NCBI RefSeq assembly: GCF_035582795.1
Contig: NC_134373.1
Span: 18,436,001 to 18,500,000 of the forward strand
Direction: 5' to 3'
DNA from: Mycteria americana
Lineage: Eukaryota > Chordata > Aves > Ciconiiformes > Ciconiidae
DNA length: 64,000 nt
Shown here: piece by piece, positions 7,667 to 19,312 of the stretch
How positions within the stretch are numbered: position 1 is the stretch's first letter
How the letters are laid out: each line of letters starts with the position of its first letter
Made by a program: the position numbers and the translations under genes
The notes under the pieces: generated by a model
Databases searched by the model: none
What the model saw: the letters and a program-made list of their open reading frames with translations, nothing else
Told to the model about the DNA's origin: nothing

Positions 7667-9612
7667 TTGGCGGCGGGCGGTGCGGGGAGGCCGTGTCGCT
7701 GCTGAGCCGCGAGCTGCAGAAGAGCTGCCGCTCCCGAGGCGGCCTCTCCCTGCTGGGCTACTGCCACTACCAGCTGCAGGACTTCGCGGCGGCGGCCGAG
7801 TGCTACGAGCAGCTGGTGGCGCTGCACCCCGAGCTGGACGCGTATCGGCTCTACCAGGCGCAGGCCCTCTACAAGGCCGGGCTCTACGCCGAGGCCCTGC
7901 GGGCCACCAGCCCGCTGCTGGACCTCCCCGCCTACCAGGGCCGGGCCCTGCGCCTCCAGGCAGCTATCCACTATGCCCAGGGCGACCTCCCGGCGGCCAA
8001 GAGCCTGGTGGAGGAGGCGCTCGCCACCGCTGCGGACGGCGGCCCAGGGGCAGCCGAGGACCCCTCGGAGCGGGCGGACGCCGAGATCATCCTGGGCTGC
8101 CTGCTATACCGGCAGGGGCGGCACGAAGAGGCCAGCGGCAAGTTTGCTGGCGCCATGCAAGTGTTGGGTTACTGCCCTGAGCTGTCCTACAACATGGCGC
8201 TGTGCTGCTACGCGGCCAAGCAGTATGCCCCTGCCCTCAAACACATCTCCGATATCATAGAGCGCGGCATCCACCAGCACCCAGAGCTCAGCGTGGGCAT
8301 GACCACTGAGGGCATCGATGTCCGCAGCGTAGGCAACACTCTGCTCCTGCACCGCACAGCGCTGGTGGAGGCCTTCAACCTCAAGGCGGCCATTGAGTAC
8401 CAACTGCGCAACCTGAAAGCGGCCCAGGAGGCGCTCACAGATATGCCGCCGAGGGCGGAAGAGGAGTTGGATCCGGTCACGCTGCACAACCAAGCACTAA
8501 TGAACATGGACAGCCAGCCCACTGAAGGGTTTGAGAAACTCCAGTTTCTTCTGCTGCAGAACCCCTGTCCGCCAGAAACTTTTGGAAACTTGCTACTCCT
8601 CTATTGCAAGCATCAGTACTACGACCTGGCAGCTGATGTGCTGGCAGAGAATGCCCATCTAACCTACAAACTGCTCACACCTTACTTGTACAACTTCTTG
8701 GATGCCATTATTACTTGTCAAACTGCCCCTGAGGAGGCTTTCCACAAGCTAGATGATTCAGCAGGGACACTGACTGAGCAGCTGAGAAAACTCACGAAGC
8801 AGGTACAGGAAGCTAGGCAAAACTGGGATGATGAAGCTGTAAAAAAGGCAGTTAATGAGTATGATGAGACTCTGGATAAATATGTACCTGTCTTGATGGC
8901 CCAGGCAAAGATCTACTGGGACATGAAGAACTACACAATGGTAGAAAAGATTTTCCGCAAATCGGTGGAGTTCTGTAATGAACACGAGGTGTGGAAGCTC
9001 AATGTGGCTCACGTGCTCTTCATGCAAGAGAACAAGTATAAGGAGGCTATTAGCTTCTATGAGCCAATAGTTAAAAAGCACTATGACAACATTCTCCACG
9101 TCAGTGCCATTGTGTTAGCTAACCTCTGCGTTTCCTACATCCTGACAAGCCAGAATGAAGATGCAGAGGAACTGATGAGGAAGATCGAGAAGGGAGAAGA
9201 GCAGCTGTCTTATAATAATCCTGATAAAAATATCTACCATCTTTGCATTGTCAATCTAGTCATTGGTACCCTCTACTGTGTGAAGGGAAACTATGACTTT
9301 GGTATTTCACGGGTCATTAAAAGCCTGGAGCCATATAACAAAAAACTGAGCACTGATACATGGTATTATGCCAAACGGTGTTTCCTGTCCTTGCTGGAGA
9401 ACATGTCCAAGCACATGATCATGCTACGTGACAGCGTTATTCAAGAGTGCATTCAGTTTCTGAAGCAATGTGAGCTGTATGGAAGAAACATCCCAGCCGT
9501 CATTGAGCAACCCCTTGAAGAAAAGAGGATGCACAGTGGGAAAAATACAGTTACCTACGAAGCCAGGCTTTTGAGGGCGCTGATGTATAAGATCATTGGG
9601 TGGACTGCGTAA
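7612..9612 (+). CDS. TTC30: TTC30 / IFT70, TPR subunit of the IFT-B complex
   Basis: An uninterrupted 666-residue frame for the tetratricopeptide protein TTC30 (IFT70; DYF-1 family), a core subunit of the IFT-B particle that moves cargo along the ciliary axoneme. I chose the ATG at 7612 (Kozak G at -3, G at +4). An in-frame GTG at 7600 would add only four residues, and 666 aa fits the 665 aa I recall for human TTC30A/B. TPR-like helix pairs appear at residues about 44-77, 78-110, 155-188 and 190-222, and again at about 425-458 and 462-495. The family signature MTTEGIDVRSVGNT is at 230-243, the block DMPPRAEEELDPVTLHNQAL at 277-296, and a charged helical segment at about 381-424. Residues 138-156 are an Ala/Gly/acid low-complexity loop typical of the variable site. 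The gene has no intron. Only one copy is seen between PDE11A and AGPS, where human has TTC30A and TTC30B, so I leave off the letter. Confidence 0.97.
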   Translation: MEAAPVPDGQYTAVVYGLIGGGRCGEAVSLLSRELQKSCRSRGGLSLLGYCHYQLQDFAAAAECYEQLVALHPELDAYRLYQAQALYKAGLYAEALRATSPLLDLPAYQGRALRLQAAIHYAQGDLPAAKSLVEEALATAADGGPGAAEDPSERADAEIILGCLLYRQGRHEEASGKFAGAMQVLGYCPELSYNMALCCYAAKQYAPALKHISDIIERGIHQHPELSVGMTTEGIDVRSVGNTLLLHRTALVEAFNLKAAIEYQLRNLKAAQEALTDMPPRAEEELDPVTLHNQALMNMDSQPTEGFEKLQFLLLQNPCPPETFGNLLLLYCKHQYYDLAADVLAENAHLTYKLLTPYLYNFLDAIITCQTAPEEAFHKLDDSAGTLTEQLRKLTKQVQEARQNWDDEAVKKAVNEYDETLDKYVPVLMAQAKIYWDMKNYTMVEKIFRKSVEFCNEHEVWKLNVAHVLFMQENKYKEAISFYEPIVKKHYDNILHVSAIVLANLCVSYILTSQNEDAEELMRKIEKGEEQLSYNNPDKNIYHLCIVNLVIGTLYCVKGNYDFGISRVIKSLEPYNKKLSTDTWYYAKRCFLSLLENMSKHMIMLRDSVIQECIQFLKQCELYGRNIPAVIEQPLEEKRMHSGKNTVTYEARLLRALMYKIIGWTA

Positions 9613-10155
9613 ATGGTGTTCCCATACAGTAGAAATGAGAACTTTGTGTCTGTTCTTTCTTATGCTTGTGAGGTGATGCTCACCCTGGTAGTCCACAGTG
9701 GTATTGGTTTTTCTCAATTGCTTACCTTTAAAGATCTTGTCCTGTATTTTAACAACATTCAGTGGAAAACACAATATTTGTATGATATTAACATGCACCA
9801 AATAACTAGGGCATTCTCAGTAATCTGTCATGTTAAATACACCTTGAGATGTGTTGACCAAGAACTTCGTTACAGAAGTATCATAGAGTTTTCACCTATA
9901 AAATATTTTATCCTTCTGAAATTTTTGACCAAGTTTCTTTTCATTGGTTGACAGCTGAAAATAATTTGTTATCCATCTCTTCTAGCACAGAAATTGAAGA
10001 AACAGAGTTGTTTTAATTCTCTAATTTTGTGCCTGTGTGTGAAATGTTTCTTTCTTCTGCTTTTTCCAAGGTATTTTTAGTACGATACAGACCATGTTGA
10101 TAGTATATTTAAACAACAAAAAATGGCTTTATAATAAAAAATAAGTCCTACAAAC
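9613..10155 (+). other. TTC30: TTC30 3' UTR (end inferred)
   Basis: AT-rich non-coding sequence follows the TTC30 stop and reaches a canonical AATAAA at 10133-10138. Open frames inside it on either strand show no recognisable product. The end is set about 15-20 nt after the hexamer by rule, not by evidence of cleavage. Confidence 0.6.
10133..10138 (+). terminator. TTC30: Candidate polyadenylation signal, TTC30
   Basis: AATAAA lies 520 nt after the TTC30 stop codon, within an A-rich run. It is the first strong hexamer I saw downstream on this strand. Confidence 0.55.
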
Positions 10156-13100
10156 ATTAACATTGCCTTTTGCTAACTCAGTAATAATGCACAAGCATTC
10201 TGGCAAATTGTATACCTAATACAGGGACCAGGAATATGTTCCAAGAAGGATATATTAGGATGGCACCTCAGTTTAGGTCTACCGTTGCAGTAAAGTTCGT
10301 TATGACTGGACATAATTGGCTTCAGAGACACTGCCCAGTGCTGCCCCTCGGCTTCTGCAACCCCCAGAGTCCCCGCGCCTGTGCCATCCCAGCGGCAGCT
10401 GTTGCCCTGCAGACCTGTCGGGTAGCAAGTGCTTACTTAGTAACGCAGTCCTCCATTTGCAGCCTGGCCTGCCCCTTTAATCCAAATACCATTCTTAGGA
10501 TATACCAGTCTCTGGTAAGAGACTTTGTGAATATGAAATTATATTATTTTCCATATTTCTCAAAAAGCATGTAACTTCCATTTCATGAGAGGCTTACGAC
10601 TTCTACCCTTAGATGGAAGAAATCCGCTTCTCAGTTTCCTCCTTGTGTTACTGTTCCTGCATATCTCAACACCTCTCTGAAACCCTGTTTATTTGCTTAA
10701 TTCCTTTACTTGGCATCTCCATCGCAGTGGCATCAGACAGTGTATTTTCTCAACAGTCTTCTCATACCTTTTCAACCATATTACATGTTCCACAGCAAAG
10801 TGAGACCAAAATACCTTTCAGTGTTTATATCCAATCTGTTTCTGTGCCCCATGGCTGCTCTCCTTTTTGTGTATTCTGCCTTCTGAAGCAATGCGTGACC
10901 TGAAGTTTTTCAAATAAGGATCAAAGATCCGCAGCTTTAACTCGCTTACCTTTGATACTGGCTCCCTGAAGAGCTGGCACAGGGGAATTTTGGAATCAGG
11001 CTGCATGTCCCTCAAAGTCCAGTTTCTGTGCTGTGGTTTAGCTGGAAAGAAAGAGGACAGCATTTTTGAAAGTTGCTCTATTATAAAGCAATAGAATACT
11101 TAATCCTTCCAGAGAGTTAGTGTATATAGGGACTGAACAGGCCTGCAACCATTTCAACATATAGAAAGTCAACTCTGCTTATCTGCTGGGAGAGAAACTT
11201 GTCAGGGCTGAGCATATCCTCTGTAGCTAAAGGAAACGGCTATGGGTTAGGTAGTGTTACAGTTTACCCAAAACTTCCTGTAACAGTAAAGTAAAATCAA
11301 ATTTAACGGTGTCAAGAATGGGAAAATGTTTTAAAGAGGCTAGAGAGCAGGCAGCAGATGCGGCAAGGTGTCCTAGAGAGGCCTCCATAGCTCATTACTA
11401 GTCCATAAAGCCCCCGATTATGGTGATATTATATATTTCCCACAAGTGCTTCCCCACAAGGAGGAGACCCATGATTTCAAATCTTGTTCACCTCCATGAA
11501 GCACAGCAGCAGGCTGTAAAGTATGTTTCTAATTTACAGTGGAATTGTATTATATATTATGCAGCATAAACAGCATGACCTTTAAAAAAAGTTTTTAAAA
11601 GTCATGCCACATAATGGCGTCTGAAGTGCAGTAATGGGCAATGACTTAGGGAACATCAGCCCTTTATTTAATATTCATTGTGCGTATTCTGTAAAAGTCA
11701 GTGGACATTTAAAAAAAATTCACTTTGCAGATTTGTGCCTGTGCAAATGTTGAATGCCCTCTAATGGAGAGCAATTTAGAGACCTTTCCATGGCTGACTG
11801 TTCGGTGATGTTCACATGCTCTAGTGGTTTCCGTACAACTGGTGCGTGACTTTCATTAGGGCGCTGCAGCCAGGATTAGCCGCGCTAAGCGCTTCATCTC
11901 TTTCTCGCCTTCCGTGGCCACGCAGGGGTCCACTGCGAATACGCGGAGGTGACAGGGTTGGCCGGCTCTGGCACACATTCCCCGATCCTGCCAGCCTCCA
12001 GGGAAGGCACAGGGCCCTTGGCCGCAGGGTGGGAAGGGAGAACAGCCATGCTCCCCATGGAAAAAAAGTCTCCATAAAAGGACATGGAGTTGTGCAAGAT
12101 GTGGCTGTTTTAGAAAATACAGCTAGAGGGCAGTCAGCATGTCTGGAATTGGCTTCATCCTGTTGCAACAGATCAGACATACAAAAAACCCCACCGGAAA
12201 ACCCCGGAGAAAATGTCAATAGCAGCATTTTCCCTGTTCTTCCCTTTTCCTTCTGTTTTTACCTGCTTTTCCTCCCAGAGTACACTACGCACCCAGACAA
12301 CCCAAGGTTTCTGAGCAGATTGGGCGATGCTGAACACCATGAGCCCAATGTGGAGAGGCTTCTGCTGCTGAAAGGAGAGGAGGAAACAGCAGAGCTGAGA
12401 CACAACAGGAGGAGATCTGGCAAAGGCGCTTCCTCCTCTGCTGCATCAATGGACGCTTCTGCATGGGGTCTCCTCCCCATCCCAGCCATATTTTCCACCC
12501 TGTCCACCACAGCCTCTTTCTCAGCAACAGCCACCCAACCTTCCCGTGGCCACGGGTCCTGCGGTCATGCAGCTGTTGTCTTTTGCAGTGTAAGTGTGTC
12601 ACTTCCTCCAGTGGCAAGCATGCATTTATAGCATCTCTAACTGCAAAGCACTTTGGTCATGAAAAATATATAAATGTTACAACCAGTTTTATTACCATCT
12701 TTATACCTCATTTAATGTTATCACTATGTGACTTACACACAAAATACATTTTTAAAGGAAAGCACATACATTTTTATTTGGAGAAAAGGGAGGACAGCAA
12801 ATAATGGTTTATGCTCCTTAGAAATATAGTAAAATCCACCTAAATTAACGCCCTAACCCAGCACAGTTCTTTTGTCCACAACCAAAAAGCGCTGTTTTAA
12901 TTTAAAAGAATGCCAACAGAAAACACTACTGAGAAACAGCTGACCATACTCCTGGGGAGTTGCAGAGGGCAAACAGCTGCAGATAAGCATGGACTCCTAA
13001 GCAAGAGCCTCTGCTTTTTCTGGTGGGAGCAAGGCGAAAGAAGCCCTCAGCCCTCTGTTACTGCATCAATATCCGAAAGATATGCACAAGATGCCTCCCA

Positions 13101-16100
13101 TGCACACCACCACTGTACCAAGGCCAATCTCCAGGATTTTATTGGAACTTATAGCCTCTTTTGCACCTTGTCCTTACAGTGCATCTTGTGAGATGTTCTT
13201 GCCCTCAAACCTTACAAAGGCTTGCCACCTGTGTTGCAGATGACAAGCTGTACTGCAGTGGGCAGATCTTCTTTCTTCCCAATTACCCTTGCAGTCATCA
13301 CAGCGCACATTGCACAAGCAAAGGCCTCCAACTGCCGTTCTGCCAGCAGCCTGCCTGTGCTGGCAGGTGGAGCAGGGGAGGCATGAAGGGCCTGAGATGT
13401 GATTTACTTCATGGCCACCTTGAATCCCCTTGGTGCTCAAATCTCTGTAGTTAATCAAATGTCTGCTGACACCACCAGCAGAGCAGAGGTAGTGGATGCC
13501 AGGGACACTTACGATCAGCTCCACAGTCAGAGCTGATCAAAAGATTTCAGTAATCGAGGGGTGGCTGACTTTACGGTAAGACAGATATAAAAGATGAGAC
13601 AAAAGAGTCTTCTTGTTGTACAATTCTAGGAGGAGCATGATTAGAGTCTTCCTTGGGGAAGTCGGGGGTGTTTCTACTGGGTAAGCAAGCCCCATTAGCA
13701 GATGGACAAGGAGAGGAATGTTGTTTCTCTAAAAATGCTGAAGTTACATACAAGAATAAAAGCTGATTTGGGCAGCCTGTTCCACAATATCTTACTTACA
13801 ACATCCTATTTTAGACGCCCGAGTTCAAAACTTCCACACATCCACATTGGCTTTAGCCTCCAGCAAAGGCAGCCAAGTCGGTCCCTGACTGATGGTTCGC
13901 AGATTCGGGGCACTGATGTGATAACGTGGCTGTGTGGGCTGAAAGATAAGCACCAAAAGATCCATCTTCTCCTCTCCCCCAGGGTTCTCTTCCTTTATCT
14001 CCCTTTGGCCTTTCAACAAATAAAACCTTCTCTAAATTTTGGGCCTCTGCTAAATCCTGCTGTCTTCTTAAGGAATGAGTATGCCTGGGACAACGTGCAT
14101 CTTCACGTCATGACGTGTAATTCATACAGAAAAAAGATAAACACATGAATACCATCTGGTTTACCAAGAACTAGTCCACAAAACAAATTTCCTGCAAAAA
14201 CATCTTTTAGCATGAAGAGCTGAGAGAGGATGGTAAAACACTACCTTCTTTCACAAGCACAGCAAGGGGCATCCCTAGGCTTTCCTTGCACATCCACCAC
14301 ATCTAAATGGCAGCCTCCAGCAGAGGAGGCTTCAGCGAGGCGCAGCCTGTGCCTGCTGAAGTTCTGATGCATCAAGCCAGGGCACACAGTGCGGATGCTC
14401 ATGTGGTGTGCACCTTTGTCAGTACCTGCACAAGGTGCTGCATCAGCTTTCACAAACTGCAGGCTGGCCTTTCTGAGAAGGCACACTTGGCTTTGTCACT
14501 CTGCGCTGGTGTGGGGACATGGACAATGAAAGCCAGTACCAGCAGGAATGAACTGGCTGGTGTCCTAGGAGGTGGTGGGGAGGATTTACACAAGTGTGGA
14601 ATTGGTGAAAAGTGAGTTAGTGTTAAAATCCTCCCAGCTCCAATCAATTTGCTGCTAATCAGTAATATAAGAATGTCCAAGTGTGCACACAGTCTGGGAG
14701 ACACTGCAGAGAAATATTGAGACATAACTGATACAACTAACAGCTGTTTAGCAGTCCTCTGCACCTCGTTTGGACAGTACGACCTACCCATGACTCACAA
14801 AGAAACATTTTCTAAATAAAGTAAAAGAGGCTTTCAGTCCTGACAAACTTTTAGGCTTTACTTTCAGCAAAACAACTCTTTTTTTGGCTGACGCTTTTCC
14901 ATTAAGTAGAAAAATTGAGACATTTGGACTCATTTTCCAAAGAACCTCTTGATTAGCATCATTTTCCTAGACCTTGCCTGAATTTAAACTAATAAAGCCC
15001 GCTTATACAGCAGACCTTGCCAAATCCAACAGCTTCAGTGCAGAATGTTTCTATTTTGGGGGTTCTTCTCCTAAATTCAGTATAGTTTATTGCCCAAACT
15101 GAAGCCAATAAAAAAGTTCCCATTGACTTCAATGAGCTTTAAATTGGCATCTTAGAAAATATCCATTTTCACAGACTGCTATTTCAAACCATCCAAGAGC
15201 AGCTTTTTGAAAGTACTGAAATGCTACAACCCCAGTCAAATTCAGTGACAAAACCCCTTGTTTCCACCCACTTAAAATGCTGCTTAGAAAACAGCTAACC
15301 CCATGCTTCCCATAGTGCCACCGCTGCACGTTAAGACAACATCGCTGTTGCACAACGAGAGGTAAAAGTCAGCAGCAGAGCCTGATCCTCCACCTAGACC
15401 CAGTCAGGCACAGCCTTCACTGGCAGCCCACGCAGCCCACCGTGGCTCTGAGCACAGGGCTGAGGACTCCCATCCATGTAGTGTAGGATTACCCTGACCG
15501 CGCAGCCCCAGCCCTGGGATACACCCACATCCCGATGGCTACCCCACCGGGAACTGCTCGGAGAGGGAAATTGAAAACATGAGCACCAGATTTTCTTCTG
15601 GAACATGGGAATCATCACTTTTAAACTTCCCGGGGTGAATTTACACGCTCTCTCTGAATGGTCTGAGCTTCTCCGTGGTGCTTTTGTCCTCTGCTGCACA
15701 GAGTCCTGAATTCCTTGCTGCTTACCTTCTCCTTCCCCCCAACTCTGCCTCTAGGACCCTTGCCATCCTGTGTCACAACCAGGGAACAGGTTGACTAACA
15801 GCTTTTTATGAGTCGGTTTTATTTTATAGCCCTCTTTCCCGTGGGAGAGGGCAGAAAGAGTTGGCTAACGCTCAGATCCTGTTGGGTTGAACTGTTTTCT
15901 AACAGCCGTCTTCCAAATTAAAATTAACACAGCTCAGATTTTTCTCAACTGCATTTCTCTGGTGCCTCACAGAGCTCTTTGTGTCCTCCTCCACTGATTC
16001 ACGGCCACTCAAACAGCCGGCAAACAGAAACGCAAGAGCTCTGACATGGCGCATCTGATTTTCTTGCTCTGTCAATAGTATTTATCACTGCAGCTCCCAT

Positions 16101-16429
16101 GCGGAGCAGGAGGGTCTGCTTCTCCATCAGAGCTGAGGGACGGGGGTTTCAGAGTGCACATAAATCCTTTGCTCTTCCCCTGCAGAGCAGGTCAACGCAC
16201 ATCGCATTTTTAAAACAAAAAAAGCCACATCTTCCAATGGCTGTCATCCGACCACTGCTTCAGCCATCTCGATAGCACAGAGATAGCCACCGCACTAATA
16301 TAATCCACGCAACTGTCCGTAGGTGCGAGGCAGGTGTGGAGACAGCTCCATTAGGAAATACCGCCTGATTTATCAGAGCGGCATTATTCTTCCCCTGGCA
16401 GCACATGCCTTTGTGTAACCTTCAGGGAG
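10156..16429. other. Intergenic; no gene seen
   Basis: No exon with recognisable homology was found on either strand. The longest open frames (for example 11846-12631) have no domain-like content. There is a degraded repeat fragment near 15091-15146. The rest is ordinary non-coding vertebrate DNA. Confidence 0.55.
15091..15146. repeat. Degraded short interspersed repeat fragment
   Basis: The core GTTCCCATTGACTTCAATGA is the self-complementary centre (CATTGACTTCAATG) I associate with the old sauropsid repeat also seen at 1884, 19229, 26071 and 36196. Only the centre is convincing here, so the boundaries are approximate. Confidence 0.35.
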
Positions 16430-16615
16430 AGGGCTGGGCGGCTGCTGCCGTGCCCCAGCCGTGCTACAGAGGGTGCTGCTACGCCAGGTTTGGCCCGGCC
16501 GGGACCCGGCGGCGGCTGCGGGCGGCCCTGGGCGGGGAGCCGCACCGCCAGCATCCCCGGGGTCAGCATCCCCCCTCTCGGGTCCCCGCCGTGGGCCTGG
16601 GACAGCCGCATTGCT
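16430..16615. promoter_or_regulatory. Orphan CpG-dense patch
   Basis: About 19 CpG dinucleotides by hand count occur in under 200 bp, in a region that is otherwise CpG-poor. It lies 6.3 kb downstream of TTC30 and far from any recognised exon. It could be an enhancer, an unannotated non-coding transcript promoter, or a GC-rich remnant. Open frames on both strands (for example 16373-16654 minus) are a product of the composition and are not called. Confidence 0.5.
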
Positions 16616-16943
16616 GGGAATGAGACCGACCAAATGCCGGCAGCTTATATTCACTCCAGACGCAGAAGGGTGACATAATCCCTTTTTTTCTAGCCCACGC
16701 TAGAGTTCGCTGCTCCTCCTGGTTGGAGAGAAGGAAGGAAAAAAGGGAAGCCAAAAACGAATGGTGAAAGGCAGTAGTCTAGGGCAGTCCCTAAAGAGAT
16801 CACTGCTCCCTCAGGTCCAGGTGTTGGCCTTTGGCTCTCCAGGAGCTCCCTGCTGCTGCTTTCCCTGTATTTAGGGGGAGCAAGGCCATGCATGGGCAGG
16901 CAGCGAGGTTTTTACGCTGCCTCTCAGCATCATGGCCAGCCGT

Positions 16944-16963
16944 GGGGGGGGGGGGGGGGGGGG
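16944..16963. repeat. G(20) homopolymer
   Basis: Twenty consecutive G residues, about 330 bp right of the CpG-dense patch. It is a potential G-quadruplex on the + strand and a position where copy number may be unreliable. Confidence 0.85.
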
Positions 16964-17104
16964 AATAGAGCAGTTTTGGGTACCAAATGCCATCACCCCC
17001 AGAGATGCAGGTGATGCCGTGCACCCCTGTGGTCTTTTGCACCCCTCTGTAGCACCCTTACATGGATTGCACCTTAGAGGAGAGCGTGCCTATAAGTAGG
17101 CATA

Positions 17105-17158
17105 GGTCTGATCTATACATATTTGTACAGAGGTCTGACCTATACACATTTGAGCAGT
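17105..17158. repeat. 27-bp tandem duplication (two imperfect copies)
   Basis: The units start GGTCTGATCTATACATATTT at 17105 and GGTCTGACCTATACACATTT at 17132 and differ at a few positions. This is a small local duplication with no evident function. Confidence 0.7.
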
Positions 17159-19228
17159 CCAGGGCACAACTCTGACTTCACCGGAGCTTCTCTAGACTTG
17201 TGCTGGTTTTACCATAGGGAGCATTTGTTTACATGCATGAGAGCACCTCCCCAGCAGTCTCTAATGAGCCCTTACAATCCTGTGCAAGATAGGACTCTTC
17301 CTGCAGAGATGGGGAGCAGCCATAGCCTTTCTCAGCCTAACGAGTGGCACCTTCTTTTCTGCCACACTTAAAAGCCTCTTGGCCTGCTTCTGCCCAAGAA
17401 TGACATCAGGGCTTCGGAAGACATGAAATACCGTAACAAGGGTTAATAGCAATGAAACAGTCAACAAAATGTAAAGCTGTTAGAGCAGGACTGGTGTCTC
17501 AGGAAGGCAGATGCGGGAGCCCTGCCCTCAGCCTTTGTGCTCAGTCCAGGGCAGAAAACACAGAGACGCCTCCCTGATCTTGTGAAATGCCTGTGAGTGA
17601 GCATGTGTAATGTACTGTGAAATTTTTGTGACTTGCTAGGTTATAAAGCTGGTTATAGGAGAATTTAATAAAAAAGGAAACCAGTTTATCTCTTTCTGAT
17701 AATTTCTCTATGGCTTTAGGGTCTCATTCTGGCTTCCTCTCCATGCCTGGAGAGGTGATCCTAATATTCAGTGTAAAATGTACAGATTCCCTAAAGGGAA
17801 CTTGAAAGACATTCTCTGCTTCAAATTCAAACCTGACAGTACATATCACATCAGGGGATCCCTTTTATCAGCAGGATATTCAGAAGGGATGAATGATTTA
17901 CTCGCATAATCTCTTAAACCTTTCACTTGCAGAGTCTAAGATAGAATTTATAGCATTTTTATCATTTGAACCTAAAAAAAATCCCCAGTAAAATTCCTCT
18001 ATGAAATCCAAAACCCTACTCATTGATTTTCTAGCTGATGAAATTTCAAAAGAACATGTTCTTCCGTGATGGAGTAACAGCAGGCCTCAGCTTTGGTGTT
18101 TTCTCATGTTAGAAGTCAGATAATTCCTCCCCAGGGAGACACGACAGATACCTCCTGTCTTTTGCATTTGAAAACACTGAGGATGTGTATTAACCTCCCA
18201 TAATTTAAGACTGTACCATGTTTTGTGGAATTTATTTCTCTAATTTCTGTTTGCCAAATAGATGTATATTTACTCAAGAAACCTAAACAACTAATGGTTT
18301 CATTTTGAGTTTTAACCTAAGTAATCAGCTTTGTCTTCAGGATGATGGGGAAGGTAACCCACGTGACAACACTTGTTTGATATTTCTGCCATGTACCTAC
18401 TGTAAAAAAGTAAACCAGAAGTGGGCTGTGACATTTTATTTCCCTTTCTAAAATATTTTTGCCTGTCTGCTATGTTCTCCCATTATCTGATGAAAATATA
18501 AGCTGGTCTGAGTCCAGGTTTTGCTTATCCTGTTGTACCAATAGAGTGGTATCACTTTTTTTTTATTCTTCTAAAGTTATTCTTGAATTAAACTGGGGGA
18601 AATGAGCTCAGAATGAGAATGCAAAACAGATTCTCTTCTCATTTCCTGGCACTGTTGCTTTGTTTATTGTTTGAACCCAGAACCATCAGGTGTTAATCTG
18701 GGGTGAGAAGTAGTACAAAGAAATACGTAATAATGCTAATAACTGTTTCTTCATTTGAACTTAAGGAGGTGTCAGAGGCAGGAGGCAAATGAGCATGACT
18801 AGGTCAGTAATCAATGCATTAGAAACATGCAGAAGCACAAACCAGAGCTATGAAAACTGAGATTTCATTTTAGCCACTAGTGAATGTGTGCTCAGCCTTT
18901 CAGAAAGGCATCTCTGTTAATTAATCTCCAGTCAGTTGTCCGCAAACAGTGATGCAACTCTAGTTAGGACTCTGTCATGCCCACTTGTCACCTCGGACCA
19001 CATTTCTATCAAGCCCCATCCAGTGTTCCTGGGGCGGGCACAGGGATAACTTTATGCCTCACCACTACTTTCCTGTTTTACAGTGCTCCTGTGAGAACTC
19101 CACATGAGCTGGTGATTTTCTCAGTTGGGATACCGCTGACCTCCAACGAGGCAGTGGTCCTCACCAAGTGCTAAATTATGCTCACACTTACCCAGTACTT
19201 CCATCCAATTCAGCAAAACACAGTCCAA

Positions 19229-19312
19229 TTTATACCAGCGTAAGTGACAGCAGGATTTGGTCCTGTGGAGCAGGCTCTGTAAGGCCAGATCCTCCACAGA
19301 TATAAGTTACCG
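19229..19312. repeat. Degraded short interspersed repeat, copy 2
   Basis: The first half reads TTTATACCAGCGTAAGTGA and ends GGATTTGGTCC. A second half in the opposite sense starts GGCCAGATCCTC at 19283. Both edge motifs match the repeat pattern seen at 1884, 26071 and 36196. Confidence 0.4.

Larger units (their letters stand above)
7080..8530 (+). promoter_or_regulatory. TTC30: CpG island covering the TTC30 promoter and 5' half of the CDS
   Basis: Base composition changes abruptly right after the CR1. From about 7080 CpG is dense, and it stays so through roughly the first 900 nt of the CDS before falling to ordinary composition near 8530. Several GGAA-core (ETS-type) sites on the minus strand appear as CTTCCG at about 7468, 7524 and 7570. 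No clear TATA box is seen, which fits a broad CpG-island promoter. Confidence 0.8.

Noticed and set aside
7410-8180. Long frames in other registers over the TTC30 5' half (also 7441-7971 and 8104-8493 minus)
   Set aside because: They are shadows of the GC-rich TTC30 CDS; the frame with clear homology is 7612-9612.
9424-9801. 125-codon minus-strand frame across the TTC30 stop
   Set aside because: It is antisense to the TTC30 CDS end and 3' UTR, with no recognisable protein.
11846-12631. 261-codon open frame on the + strand
   Set aside because: The start is non-ATG in practice, composition is low-complexity-like, comparable frames exist on the opposite strand, and there is no familiar protein content.
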